Shown here: positions 1 through 11,600 of the stretch, piece after piece
Position numbering within the stretch: the first letter of the stretch is position 1
Layout: each line of letters begins with the position of its first letter
Source: Anaeramoeba flamelloides
Lineage: Eukaryota > Metamonada > Anaeramoebidae
DNA length: 64,000 nt
Direction of reading: 5' to 3'
Assembly (NCBI GenBank): GCA_027625915.1
Contig: JANTQA010000029.1
Coordinates: 806,001-870,000 of the forward strand
The notes under the pieces: generated by a model
Databases searched by the model: none
What the model was told of the DNA's origin: nothing
The model's input: only the letters and a program-made list of their open reading frames with translations
Translations under genes and position numbers: made by a program

Positions 1-537
1 GATGGTGATTTACTTTTAGGTTATACTTGAGGAAAAGGATTGACAGATTTTGTCATCTTATCAAAATATAATTCGACAAGGGATATTTTTTTTAAACCGA
101 TACTTCATTTCTATCAAATTTAAACTAAACAAATTTAGAACAATATAGAAAAGAAAGAGATTAACTCTTGAAAAGGTTTACAATCGCACTGAAGTTAATG
201 TGAAAAGATTTAAAGTAATAATTGCTTTATATGGATAGTTTGTAAATTGTTTGATCTTCTTATTTTCCACTCTATTTAAGCAAAAGTAGAATAAGAAGTA
301 TCTCCAATAAACACAACTTTAAAAATTTTATTACGGGAAGTTGCCATTTTAAGGGAGTTGCCACCTTAAATGTCAAAATTTTCACTTTTCACCATTTTCT
401 ATCGAATTACTCAGACAATGAAAATAATCACAAAATCTGGATATTTGAATTAAAAAAAAATAATATTCTAATATATCATAAAAATAATTAATTTTTTTAA
501 TATAATAATAAAAAAAGAGTCAACGTGCTAATTGGCC
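1..537. other. AT-rich intergenic DNA
   Basis: No convincing coding region on either strand. The sequence is AT-rich with short A runs. It could include the tail of a gene lying outside the window, but no protein family is recognisable. Confidence 0.4.
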
Positions 538-1433
538 GCAGTGGGAATAAACTTATTGTTGAGACTTTAATAAAATTCCTAAATAAATATTTAGGAATTC
601 AGTGAAGTGTCGTAGATTGCTGAGGAGTGCTGTAGAGTGCCTAGATTTTCCAGAATTCATAAGAATGGAGAAAAATCAAAGATTTTGCTCAATTCTTTTA
701 AATCCCGGAAAAGACAACGGTGGTTTTCTTGAGGTTTTCTGTTTTATCTGTGAAGTGTTCTGGGTTTTTTTTGAGGTTTTCTATTTTATTTGTGAAGTGT
801 CCTAGGTTTTTTTTTTTACTTTTTAAAATAAACAGAAAAATTTAACAAATATTCGGTTAAATCAAAAAGTAAAAAAAAAAACCTAATGAAAATCTGTCCA
901 TTTTACAAATGAATAGAAAACTCAAGAAAACCTAACGGCGTTTTTTTTTTAATTTTTAAAATTAAAACAAAATTTCTGAAATTTTCTTTTACTTCTAGTA
1001 TTTAAAAAAAAAACTAGGTTCTTTTCTTGTAGGTTTCACTTTTATTTGTTAAGTGTTCTAGGTTTTTTTGAGGTTTTCTGTTTTATTTGTGAAGTGTTCT
1101 AGGTTTTTTTTTTTTACTTTTTGAAATAAATAGAAAACTCGAAAAAACCTCGAACGAAAATCTATCGATTTTCCAAATAAACAGAAAACTCAAGAAAGCC
1201 TTAACACTTCCGAAAGAAAACTGAAAACCTCAAGAAAGCCTAAAGGGGGTTTTCCAGAATTTAAGAAGAATTGAGTAATATCTTATATTTTTCTCTATTC
1301 TTTTAAATTCTGGAAATGCTAACCGTATATCTTTTCACTTTTTGTTTTTGTTTCGAAAATCTATTGATTCTCGAATCAAAAAAAAAAAAAAAAAGAAAAT
1401 ATAACGGTAAATAAGAGTGGATACCACCCCTTA
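538..1433. repeat. Hairpin-module repeat, family E copy 1
   Basis: A stack of imperfect palindromes. One module has arms reading roughly TTTTCCAGAATTC and GAATTCTGGAAAA around an AGATTTT centre; another has arms built on AAACCTAGAACACTT and its complement around an ATTTAATAAATT centre. The left edge (AGTGGGAATAAAC) and the right edge (ACCACCCCTTAA) are imperfect inverted repeats and recur at the copy near 54.7 kb. Short AGTGCCGTAG-like units lie near the left side. A 67-residue open frame here is only the palindrome read through and is not taken as a gene. Confidence 0.7.
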
Positions 1434-1968
1434 AATAATAATAATAAAAAAAAAATCACTTTTTAACAATTTTAAAAGAGGATAAGTAAATAGCTTTTTT
1501 TTACATTGGCAGTGTATGGGTAATTTTATTTATTTTAAAAGAACTTATTAAATAACAGTTTATTAATTGTTTTTACCAAAGTCAATATAAGACCACACTA
1601 TAAATTAACACGAATTGTTTTTTCCACTTTAGGGAAATGTTAATTATCTTATCTTATGTTCCAATCCTAACATTCTATCGTGAAATTTTAGTTTATATTA
1701 GAAAAATGTCATTAAATTGTTTTCAAGGTCTGTACTTTCAGAACTACGTTTCAAATTGAAAATTGGTTTTATATGTGTTACCATCAGTATATAGGGGTTG
1801 ATAAATCTCATAAAATTTTGTCCAGTTAGATCAAGAATGAAAAAATGAAAAAAATTTTCCTTATACTCAGGTGATTTCCATTTTCAATAATGAAAAAAAT
1901 AATCAGAAAAAATCTTGTTTTTGAGAAAATTTCCCTTTAGAATTATTGTTAAAACCCTGACACCCTTT
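1434..1968. other. AT-rich intergenic DNA
   Basis: Nothing recognisable apart from A/T runs between repeat copies E1 and C1. Confidence 0.4.
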
Positions 1969-3472
1969 ATACCACTTAGCACCCGGGATTTGCCTAAATT
2001 CCATCAAGTTTTTTAAATTAGATTTAAAATGATATTGATCTACTAATATATTAATTTTCTTATTTGTCTTTAATCCAGATTTGAATTATAATAAAAAGTC
2101 AAAATAGTTCAAAGATAAAGTAGTTAAGTTATTGATTTTTTTTTTGAAATTGAAAAAAAAAATGATAATTATTCATTTTTACCTTTTTTTTAAAGATTTT
2201 TATTTTTATTTTATTTTTTTAAATCAGAAATTTTATTACATTAATAGCAATTCAAAACTCAACACATTGATTTATTAATAATAACCACCAAAAAATTTTG
2301 CTAATTTTATGATAAAAAAAATAAATAAAAAAATAAATTACTTTGAAATTAATTTTTTTTTTTTAGATAAAATTTCAATAAATATCGAATTAAGAGAAAA
2401 ATGAAATTTATTTCTTTAGGTCAAAATTAAATTTTTAATATGATTAATTTTCTAAAACTTTTATTTCAGCAATAGAAATTACTTGAAAATCAAAAAAAAA
2501 AAAAACATTTGTAAAATAATTTCAATTTATTAAATTGGAATAAAAACAAATATAAATTACTTTTTAATCGATAAAATATTTATACCTAAATTTAAAATAA
2601 AATAAAAAATAACTCTTAAATATTATTCCAATATAATAAAATAATCTCCGAAACCAATTTTTTTATTGCATTTTGTTATAAGTAAAAATTTGAATAATAT
2701 ATTTGTACTATTTGAATTTTTCCTTAATAAATTAATCCAGATCTTGTTAAATAAGTTCTGATATATGGTCTCTAATTCAACAATATTGTTTATTTTATGT
2801 CTAGATTTTAAAAAGTCATAAATTAAAAAATTGTAAAAAAATAAAAAAAAAAAATCAATTATTAATCTGACTCGAACTGTTAGCCAAATCATTTAAAATT
2901 GAAAAAAAATCTTGTTGAAAAAATTGTAAACTTTTGCAATGAAAAAAAAATTGATTTTTTTTTCTAATTTAATTTATATTTTTTTTTTATTTTTAAATTA
3001 TTTAGAATCTAATATAGATATTGATATTGAATCTTAATCAATAGATAAAACAAATTTTCTATGTGATGTTATAATAACTTTTATAATGAATAAATTACTT
3101 AATCAAGCATTTTAGGCAATTTTGGGGTGCAAAGGACCCCCAAAAAATTTCCAGTAAAGTATGATGTGTTTTAAATGTTAAAACTAAGAGGTTTTTGATG
3201 TCTAGACAAACTTTTCAAAAAAAAAAAAAAAATTATTTTGACAAAATTTTGAAAAATAATAAAATCACAATAACCAAAAAAAATTTCAAATGATGGAAAA
3301 TTTTTTTTCAATTTATTTTTTTATTTTAAGTAACTATACAATTTTTAATTATAAAATTTTCTTTCTAAGTTAATTTTTTTTTAATTCTATATCTTATTAT
3401 CCTTTGATAACATTTCAAATTTAAATTTTTGTTTGAAAAGTTTTTAGGTTATTTGGGGTGCTAAGGGATATA
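1969..3472. mobile_element. TIR element, family C copy 1
   Basis: The ends are inverted repeats: TATACCACTTAGCACCCGG at the left and GGGGTGCTAAGGGATATA at the right. Blocks of this element recur in the same order at 36.6-39.65 kb, which fixes the borders. A minus-strand open frame near 2623-2892 carries KSRHKINNI, which is also present in the other copy and may be a remnant of an encoded protein; no transposase motif is visible. TA-flanked TIRs point to a cut-and-paste DNA transposon, possibly Tc1/mariner-like. Family A copy 1 abuts its right end. Confidence 0.55.
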
Positions 3473-4514
3473 TAAACTCAATTCCAAAAAATGGGACATA
3501 AAAAAAAAAATTAAATTAATAAAAATATACTCCAAAATACATAATACTTAAACATTAAAATAATAAAAGACCCGAAAATATTTAATTAATACTATTTATA
3601 TATTTTATAGTAAATTTAAAATTCAATTCGAAAAAATAAAAAAGAAAAAATAAAAAAAAGTGTGCCCCTTTTTTTGGAACACGGTTACCAAAAAAACCAT
3701 TTTTATTGAAAGAAAAATTAATAAAAACTATTAATAAATTCAACTTGTCTTTTGATAACTAAATATATCCTTTTAAATATAGAGTTTATTAATTTTCTTA
3801 GGTTTCCCAACTCAAAGTATTCCATACATTAGTTGAAATTTTAAATATTCTTCTTCGTTTTTTGGTTACAATTTTTCAGTTTAGTATCCATAAATTCCCA
3901 ATTGGATTTAAATTTGTGGAATTGGGGATCAAGGGTCCAGAACATTACATCCCCGATTTAAGTAAGTTTGAGTTTTTTTTTGAAGTATGTTGACAAACTC
4001 CATCCTTTTGGAAAATCCATTTCAACTCACCATATTCTGAATTAGCGAGTTGAATTACATTTGATTTTTTTGATAATATCATTAATAATACATTCAGTAT
4101 TCACACTTCCATTAATGATAATAAGGTCTGTTTGTAGGCCATGTGCTTTAGCACCCCATATCATGATTTTTTTATTCAAAAAATTTTTTCTCGATAAAAA
4201 AAGAATCTTTTTTCTTTTTGAGAGAAAAAAAAAAAATTTTTTTTTGTGATCAGAATGAAAACTTTTAAATTTCATTTTAAAGTGATTTTGAGATTTTCGA
4301 AAAGTTGTGAAAAAAAAAAGAATCCAAAAAAAATCAAAAAAATTATTGAAAATCAAAAATCAAAAAATAATGAAAAAAAAATGATAAATAATTAAATTTT
4401 AAATTATTTCTATTGATTGTTAATATCTAATGTTTCTATTTAAGAGTCAAATATCCCTTTTCTTGGAATTAAATTGATTTTTAAGGTGTGCCCCAATTTT
4501 TGGAATTGAGTTTA
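3473..4514 (-). mobile_element. Tc1/mariner-like DNA transposon relic, family A copy 1
   Basis: The terminal inverted repeats read TAAACTCAATTCCAAAAA (left) and TTTTTGGAATTGAGTTTA (right), with TA at both edges. On the minus strand, pieces of a Tc1-type transposase are readable: IMIWGAKAHG with NGSVN (the common vMvWG...G.vn block), then KWIFQKDGVCQHTS (the FQxDxxxxH block with the second catalytic Asp), then NLNPIGNLW (the usual SPDLNPIENxW block, here with Gly where the third acidic residue is expected). Frames are interrupted, so it encodes no intact enzyme. The copy at 32.9 kb is nearly identical. Confidence 0.75.
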
Positions 4515-4576
4515 TATTTCTGTTTTTTTATAGACCAAGTAAGTAAATTAAAAGTTGTTTAATAGTTGTTCTTAAA

Positions 4577-5030
4577 GTGTCGATACATAGAAAATTCACA
4601 ATTTTTGATGAAAAAGTCCTTTGTTATTTCCTACAAAGATATATATATATATATATATTGATAAGAAGACACTTAAGTGGGTCTGGTATTGTACTGAATC
4701 CATTAAATTTCAGATTTCCCAAAAATTGCACTTTTTTTTTCTTATCAACTAACCAACACAATTGTTTTTTTTTTTTAAAATTTGAAAAAAATGGATTAAT
4801 TTTTACAAATTGAATTTCCATTAGATTGTTTCGTACAAAATTCGGAAAAATATTCCCTACACAACCCCAGACACACTTTGTCTCGATGCTAACAAATAGG
4901 TTTTGAGAGAAACAAGACGAACAAAAAAAAATATCACACAAAAATAAAAAAGATGTTTTGTCTGTTTGGAAAGATGTTTCTTTTCAAAAATCATTTCAAG
5001 TAAATATTACCTCAGAAAAGTTTTGCTGTG
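4577..5030 (-). mobile_element. Possible second Tc1-like transposase relic
   Basis: Minus-strand fragments CVWGCVG and STIPDPLK line up loosely with a similar stretch at 59.5-60.1 kb (VLGVLCGRGF, KTIPN). They recall the WG...G and FQxDxxPxH blocks of Tc1 transposases. No clear inverted ends were found, and the resemblance is weak. A short (AT)n microsatellite interrupts it near 4640-4660. Confidence 0.25.
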
Positions 5031-5059
5031 AAATTCAATTTTTGAAAAAACAAAAAAAA

Positions 5060-5235
5060 TACAGTCAATTCTACTTTTAAGAGACAAACTTTCAAGGAAA
5101 TTTATGGCTAATTTTTTGGATTTTTTTTTAACAAATTATTTTCCTAAAATTTGAATTTTGTTTCTTAATTTGAGATTTTTTTGTGCCTTAAATTTCCTTG
5201 ATTATTCATGCCTTAAAAAGTGAAACTGACTGTAT
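5060..5235. mobile_element. MITE, family G copy 1
   Basis: A 175-bp unit with inverted ends ACAGTCAATTCTACTTTTAA and TTAAAAAGTGAAACTGACTGT, flanked by TA. The inner arms also pair (AAACTTTCAAGGAAATTTA with AAATTTCCTTG). It has no coding capacity. The same family occurs at 54482-54683. Confidence 0.65.
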
Positions 5236-5812
5236 AAACTATTTTTCAAAAATTTTAACTCACTTTATAATTGATTGGAAGTGGTTTTGTTAGATATTAT
5301 CTCAAATATTCTTCTCAAAATAATTTTCCTATTTTTAGATCAAAATCATTTTTCCTATTTTTGTAATTTTTTTTTTTTTTTCTTCTTTTTTTTTCAAATT
5401 TGGTTTTCTTTTTTTTTTTTTTTTTCTTTTTAAATTTCTTTTTTTTTTTTTTTTATTTTTTTTGTTTTTTTATTTTTTTTGTTTTTTTATATTTTCCTGT
5501 TTTTGCAAAAGATAAAGTTGAAAAAAAAAAAGATATTCGAAAATTCCAATAATCACTGAAGAAAATTGAGACTATTTAATGTATTTTTAAAATTCAAAAT
5601 TATTCATAAAAAATCCGATGTTAACCTTTTTTAAGTGAAAGTTCCAATAACAAAAAATTTTGTAATGCTCTTTTCAAAAATTGTGATTCCAATTTTTTTT
5701 TAGTTTTTGATTTTGATTTTTTTTACTTTTTAAAATATCAGGTTTTTATATTCTTAAAATAATTTAAAAGTGAATTATTATTATTTAATGAGTTATTATT
5801 GGAGACAAAAGG

Positions 5813-5863
<51 letters not shown>

Positions 5864-6036
5864 CAATTTATTATTTCAAGTGATTCACGATTTTTGAAAT
5901 GGGGTTTATTTAAAAAGAAAATGTTTTTTTTTAATCTTGATAAAAGTTTATTTATAATATGAAATAAAAATGAAAAAAATTAAATTTTCCTTATTATTTA
6001 CTTTAATACAAATTATTATTTTCCTTATAAATGGTC
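5236..6036. other. Low-complexity intergenic DNA
   Basis: Long T runs (about 5360-5480) and an (AT)n microsatellite at about 5815-5862. Otherwise nothing recognisable downstream of the coiled-coil gene. Confidence 0.5.
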
Positions 6037-7968
6037 TTACATTTTTTTATTAGTGTTTCCCCTTTCAAATGGTTGGTGATTTTCTATTTCTTGATATCCG
6101 ATTGGATGATTCAACAATTGTTGATAAATTTGACTATTCTTCTCATCATTATTTTCATTTTTTCTGTTTGTCTCATTTATTTCGTTATTTTCATTCTGAA
6201 AAATTTTCTCTTTTTTAAACACGTCACTTCCCCTTCCACTTTCACTTCCACTTTCACTCTCACTTTCACTTTCACTTTTAACTTTATCTACATTTTCATC
6301 ATTTAATGACTTTTCTCCTTTCCCATATGTATTGATATTTGAATAAGACGTTAAATTATTTGGATATTGGAAAATTGAAAGATCTAAAGAAAGTTGGGTA
6401 TTGATTTTTTCAAATTTTGATAATTTTTGTTTTAAAGTATCTATTTGTTTATAATATTTTTTATTTTTTTTTTCAAGTTTTTTGATTTTGTTTCGTTGCA
6501 TTTCGATTATTTCTTGTTCTTTTTCAGGATGTTTTGAGTTAAATTTTTGTTCTTGTTTTTGTTGTATTAAATCCATTAAATTGCTTGTTAATTTACTGAT
6601 CATTTCTAAATTCTCTTTTTGAGTATTTTTAAAATTCTTAATTTTTCGACTCATTTTTTTATTTTTTTGAATAATATTTTCATTTTGTCCAATAATAACG
6701 TCCTTTTCCAAATTTGCTTTTTGTAAGTTATCAATGTGTATCTGCTGTTTATTTAATTGTTCTTGCATGATTGTATTTGAGTGTATTAATTCTTGTTTTT
6801 CGTTGGTAATATTTTGATTAATTATTTCAAAATTTTGGCATTTTTGATATATTTCTTCTTGTTTATTCTTATTCGACTGTGAGTTCTTAATTAATATTCC
6901 ATTTTTTAATTCCATTTCAATTCTATTTTTCTCTTTTTCTTCCATAGTTTTTTTTATTTTTTTAATTCCGATTAACTGTTCATTTATTATATTATTCTTT
7001 TCTTCTACTTCCTTTTCTTTAAGAATTATTTTTTCATTAATTTCAAGAATTTCATTATTAAAATTTTGTATTTGATATTTTAATTGTTGTATTTCTTCAT
7101 TTTTACAACTTAAAATATTTTTTTGAATACCCAATTTTTCTTTATATTTCTCCTCCCTTTCTTTAGATTTTAAAATAAAACCACGCTTTTCATCGATCAA
7201 TTCTACATTCTTTTTATTGATTAGCACCAATTCTTCCATTTTTTTCCCCAGTTCAATATTTTTCTTTCTGGCTTCTTTAATCTTTTCATTTAAATAGTTC
7301 GTATTTATTTGCTCATTTTTAAATTGTGAATTTAATTTTTCATATTTATTTTTTTCATTATTTATTATTTGAATTAATTCTTTCTTCTTTGAATCCAATT
7401 GTATCGCCAAAACTTCATTTTTTCCTTTTAAGGATTTATTTTCAAAAAATATGTCTTTTACGTGTTTTTTTTCATTTTCATTTTTTGTTGACAACTCTTC
7501 AATTTCTTTTGACTGTTTATTTTGAAATTCTTTTAATTTTTCATTTATTATTTTTTTTTCATTCTCTAATTTTTGATTTTTTTCTTTAAGACTCTTATTC
7601 ATTTCTTCTATCTGTTTAATTTCTTCATTAATAAATTCGTTTTCATCTGCTTTTTGTTGTAATCGTAAATTAAAAGTTTTTTCACTCCTTTCATTTAACA
7701 AAATTTGTTTATCCAATTGTCTTTCCAGTTGATTTTTACTTGTTTTTAAAAGTGTTATTTCGTTTACATTCTCCTTCTGTATTAAACCCATTTTTTCAAT
7801 TTGTTCATTCATCTTTGTTGCATTTCTTGATTGGGCTTTGATTTGGTTTTTTAAAATTATTTTATGCTTTCTTAACTTTTGAATTGCGTTTAATGAATGG
7901 TTTTTTATCAATCTTAAAATGAGTTTTTTATTTTTTCTTACCGCTTTATCCAGTGGCGTTTTATTTTC
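6037..7968 (-). CDS. Coiled-coil protein with an N-terminal ankyrin-like stump (3' exon)
   Basis: The open frame runs from 7968 down to a TAA at 6037, about 643 residues. It begins right after TAG at 7969-7971, which is in frame and could be the AG of an intron acceptor. The first ATG-type start is not evident (the codon at 7911 is TTG), so at least one 5' exon is probably missing. Residues 1-22 read ENKTPLDKAVRKNKK followed by a helix, like the end of an ankyrin repeat. After that come about 520 residues of Lys/Glu/Asn/Gln-rich heptads typical of a long coiled coil. A Ser-Glu repeat (about 12 SE/SG units) and a Glu/Asn-rich tail close the protein. Ankyrin plus coiled coil suggests a cytoskeletal or scaffold role, but the family is not recognised. 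No further ankyrin-coding exon is visible between 7969 and the hairpin repeat at 8312, so the gene may have lost its 5' part. Confidence 0.6.
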   Translation of the reverse strand, partial: ENKTPLDKAVRKNKKLILRLIKNHSLNAIQKLRKHKIILKNQIKAQSRNATKMNEQIEKMGLIQKENVNEITLLKTSKNQLERQLDKQILLNERSEKTFNLRLQQKADENEFINEEIKQIEEMNKSLKEKNQKLENEKKIINEKLKEFQNKQSKEIEELSTKNENEKKHVKDIFFENKSLKGKNEVLAIQLDSKKKELIQIINNEKNKYEKLNSQFKNEQINTNYLNEKIKEARKKNIELGKKMEELVLINKKNVELIDEKRGFILKSKEREEKYKEKLGIQKNILSCKNEEIQQLKYQIQNFNNEILEINEKIILKEKEVEEKNNIINEQLIGIKKIKKTMEEKEKNRIEMELKNGILIKNSQSNKNKQEEIYQKCQNFEIINQNITNEKQELIHSNTIMQEQLNKQQIHIDNLQKANLEKDVIIGQNENIIQKNKKMSRKIKNFKNTQKENLEMISKLTSNLMDLIQQKQEQKFNSKHPEKEQEIIEMQRNKIKKLEKKNKKYYKQIDTLKQKLSKFEKINTQLSLDLSIFQYPNNLTSYSNINTYGKGEKSLNDENVDKVKSESESESESGSESGRGSDVFKKEKIFQNENNEINETNRKNENNDEKNSQIYQQLLNHPIGYQEIENHQPFERGNTNKKM

Positions 7969-8311
7969 CTATTTTTATTTTGTTTATTTATTTTGTTTAT
8001 TTATTATTTTCGTATGAAAGAAGGTTAGAAATATTTAAATATTAAATTTGCGATGAAAAGTTGAAAGATCAATTTATTTTTATTTAGATTAATTAAAACA
8101 ATTTATGAATTTATGAAGATAAGGATATGTAAATCTAATTTCAAATAGTGTTTTCACAGTGAATTTTTAATGTTTTAAAATTCTTTCTGAATATTTCAGT
8201 CTGATGAGTAATAAAATTAAAAATATAGTTAACATATCGTGTATTATTGGGATTTAATACCTTTTATAACTAGAAAAATCTTTATAATTTTTTTTTTTTT
8301 TTTATTTTGAA
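7969..8311. other. Putative intron or 5' region of the coiled-coil gene
   Basis: AT-rich, with no coding signal. If the acceptor at 7969-7971 is used, this stretch is intron or marks where the upstream exons were lost. Confidence 0.3.
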
Positions 8312-8790
8312 GGGTGGAAATTAATTTCCACTTATAGCCGTTAGCTTTTCCAGAATTTAAAAGAATGGAGTAAAATCCTAGATTTTATTCAATTTTTTTG
8401 AATTCTGGAAAACCTAGGCACTCTCGTTAGGTTTTTTTTAATTTAATAAATAAACTGAAAATTTAATAAATTTTGGGTTTATTTCTGAAATTAAAAAAAA
8501 ACCGCTGTTAGCTTTTCCAGAATTCAAAAGAATTGAGAAAAATCTAGGATTTTACTCTATTCTTTTAAATCCTGGAAAAGCTAGGCACTTGACAACACTT
8601 TTCGTTCGGTTTTCTTTTCTTGGGTTGTCTGTTGATTTGGAAAAAAACTAGAACACTTAACAAATAAAAACAGAAAACCTCAAAAAAACCTAGAAAACTT
8701 AACAAATAAAACAGACAACCTCAAGAAAACCTAGGCACTCTACGATACCCTACAGCACTTGATGACACTTGACGGCCACTCCACAACACC
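8312..8790. repeat. Hairpin-module repeat, family E copy 2
   Basis: It starts with GGGTGG and the palindrome GGAAATTAATTTCC. It then repeats the TTTTCCAGAATT / AATTCTGGAAAA hairpin twice, the AAACCTAG modules, and ends near a cluster of CACTTGACGGCACT-like units. Same family as copy 1, with different module numbers. Confidence 0.6.
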
Positions 8791-8919
8791 ACTGTTCGTT
8801 GATATTATTATTCTATCTAATAATTTTTAAATATTATTAACCCTTCCATCCAGAACTATTTATAATTAAGTTTTGTCTAAAATTATTTAGATTTGCATTT
8901 AATAATTTTAAATTTTCTA

Positions 8920-9120
8920 TTTTCCAATTAAAAAACTAAATTTCATAATAAATGGCCCAATTTTTTATTATTATTTTTCTTTTATTTTAAGATGAAAAAC
9001 AAATATTTCATAGTGTATAGAACTAAATATTAAAATAATAATATTTTTTTTATTATAATAGATAACTTCAATTTATAAAAATATTTATTTTCAAAATTTG
9101 ATTTTTAATGGGGCCAATGA
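8920..9120. repeat. Left inverted flank around LINE relic 1
   Basis: About 130 bp (8984-9115) recurs in inverted orientation at 11214-11350. An outer block with AATTTCATAATAAATGG (about 8937) recurs inverted near 11690. The two blocks bracket the reverse-transcriptase remnant. Confidence 0.55.
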
Positions 9121-9149
9121 TTTTGAAATGGAGTTTATTTCATCTTTTT

Positions 9150-11600
9150 TTTTGGAAAATTTTAATTGGTCTGAGATATGTTCAAACCCCAGAATTTCTA
9201 AGTTTCTTTTTGATTTTATATCTTCTTGTAAGATTTAAATTCAGGCTTGATCAAGTTTAGCTTCGGTTTTATAAATTATTCTAGGAGAATGTGAATTAAT
9301 TTTCAAAATTTTGTTACTTTTTTTTATTTATATAAATATCAATCGAGTCAAAATCTTTTTGAGTCAGATTAAAAATTACAATTCCATAAAATAATTGACT
9401 AATATTGATTTTAACATTTGTATTTTTACTCCATTTGATAGTTTTTTTGGATAAAAAATTTTTTGTTTATTTTTTTTAAAACCATCTTTTACTTTTTTAT
9501 AGTTTTTTTTTGGATGTGTTTTTCTTTTTCTAACCAGATTCCTAAATATTTAATTTCTAATAAAGTTTTTGATTTTAGTGTTTTATCAGTATTTTAGATT
9601 CATTCCAAATTATTGGATAATTTTTAAAAATTATCATTAATTTTTTGTCAATTTCTGAAATTGGTACTTTCATTATTAATATCAAATCATCCGCAAACAT
9701 CTGGGCATGCTATGCTAGAAGATGTTTAATTTTTTCAATTAAAAAATGACTGATAAGTCCAAACAATAAAGGTGAAAGGGTGTTTTCTTGATAAACCCTT
9801 ATTCCAACCTTTCGATAATAATTTTTAGTCATCTTTTAATTTTTTCATTTTGAATGTAATTACCAAGAGCATAGTGTACTCTTATATGACTAATAGTATC
9901 AAAACATTTTTTGATATCAATTGTAACAACAAATTTGTTATTTTTATAACCATTTTTAAGCTTCTCTAATTTAAAAAGTAAATTTAAAGCATAAAATTTG
10001 GGTATCTAATTTTTTTTAAAAAAATCTTGATAATAAAATCAAAATATTTGATAAAATAAGAGTTTGCACAAATGTTTTGAATATTCATTTTTCTTAATTA
10101 CGAAATTCAAAATGAAAAAAAAATTAAGATTCTTTTTTTAGATACTATATCGTTGTTTCGGCTTTCAGATATATCATATCAATTTATTTTTGATAATTTT
10201 TATTTTGTTATAAATTCTGATGAATTCGAAATTTTTTTGTGTTTTTTGTGGTTTCTGATTCTTATTTTCTTCTTTTCTTTTTGGGTGGTTGTGTTGCTTT
10301 GTGAAAACATTTTACGATTAAAAAAACGGTAAAAATGTTAACAAAATTTTTGATTCAAGTAATATTCTTTAAAATTATTCAGACAAATAAATACCTTGAT
10401 TTTAAAAACATGATTTGAAAAAAAAAAATTAAAAATATTATAAGTTTAAGAGGATATAAATTGGTTTGATGTTTTCAAAAAAAGAAATGAATAATAATAG
10501 TAGTAAAAAGGATAAATTTAAAGGCAATGGAATATTTTCTCAGAAATATTTACTCACCCTCTCTTTCTTTCATAAATCTTCAAAAAATTACTATTTGGAT
10601 TTATTTCATGGTTTTAAGGCCGTGTCATTGTAATGAAAAAAATGATCCATAAAAGTTAGAGTTGTGTTTTAATATTAAACCAAAATTCACTTACGTTCTA
10701 TTATTGTGATTATTATTTTAAAAGAATAATAAAAAAAAAAGAAAAGAAAAAAAAAAAGATAAAAAATTAATTTTCATAAAATATTGAAAAAAACAGAAGA
10801 CCAAGAAAAAAAAAAATAAAAAATATTTTTTGAACCAATTTCATCAAACATAAAAATTAGAATGATTATTTGAATTTTGTTGTCTTATTATGGTTTAAAA
10901 ATTGAAACCCAGTATACAACAAAATACGAAATAAAATAGACCTAATCCATGATTTTCTTTATCATCACCAATCATCACATTTAAATTTATTGTTGATAAA
11001 ACACCAGTAATTTTTTTCAAAATTTAAAATTCTATTTGAATAAATACTTTGAGAATAAAAATTTTAGATCAACTTCATTTGATAATTTTTGAAAATATTT
11101 AATATTTTTTTTTCTGTTTAGTTGCTTGTGTTCACTTTTAATTAAAAACTTTTTAAAAGAGTTACAAAATTTATTTATTTTTTTGTTTCTTTTAAATATA
11201 AACTATCTTTTATAATAATTGGCCCATTAAAAATCAAATTTTAAATAAAAATATTTTTAATAATTGAAGTTATCTATAATAATATAAAAATTTAGATTTT
11301 AATATTCAATACTATACCCAAGAGATATTTATTTTTTGTCTAAAAATAAAAGAAAGAAAAATAAAAAAAACTGTTCAAAAAAATCGTGACATTTATTTTG
11401 AAAGAAGCATTAAATAAAAAATAGAAAATTTAAAAAAGTAAAAAAACCCATTTATCGATTCTCCTTCCATTTGAATAACTAAGTCTAATCTCTTTTTCAT
11501 ATTTGAAACCAATTTTTTCATTAATTCATCTGTTACTTCTTTCCAATTTTTCATTTTCATTTTCCATTTTAACAAAACACTTTTGAAAAAATAAAAAAGA
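9150..11600 (-). mobile_element. LINE (non-LTR retrotransposon) relic 1
   Basis: Minus-strand frames show reverse-transcriptase blocks in the correct order: IDIKKCFDTISH (block A, about 9890-9930), VYQENTLSPLLFG (about 9755-9800) and QMFADDLILIM (the catalytic xADD box, about 9678-9710). DIYINKKK follows downstream near 9330. The coding frame is interrupted by several stops and shifts. An upstream short open frame at 11393-11575 (KNWKEVTDELMKK) may be the start of the same reading frame but is unproven. The block pattern (QGxxLSPLLF, FADD) is that of LINE reverse transcriptases. A related relic lies at 58.0-59.4 kb. Confidence 0.65.

Noticed and set aside
602-805. 67-residue open frame
   Set aside because: Read-through of hairpin repeat E1. 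Related copies do not keep the frame open.
7909-7911. TTG taken as start of the coiled-coil protein
   Set aside because: The frame continues upstream into ankyrin-like sequence as far as an intron-like TAG; TTG starts are not credible here. The same applies at 25516, 30988, 43400 and 46852.
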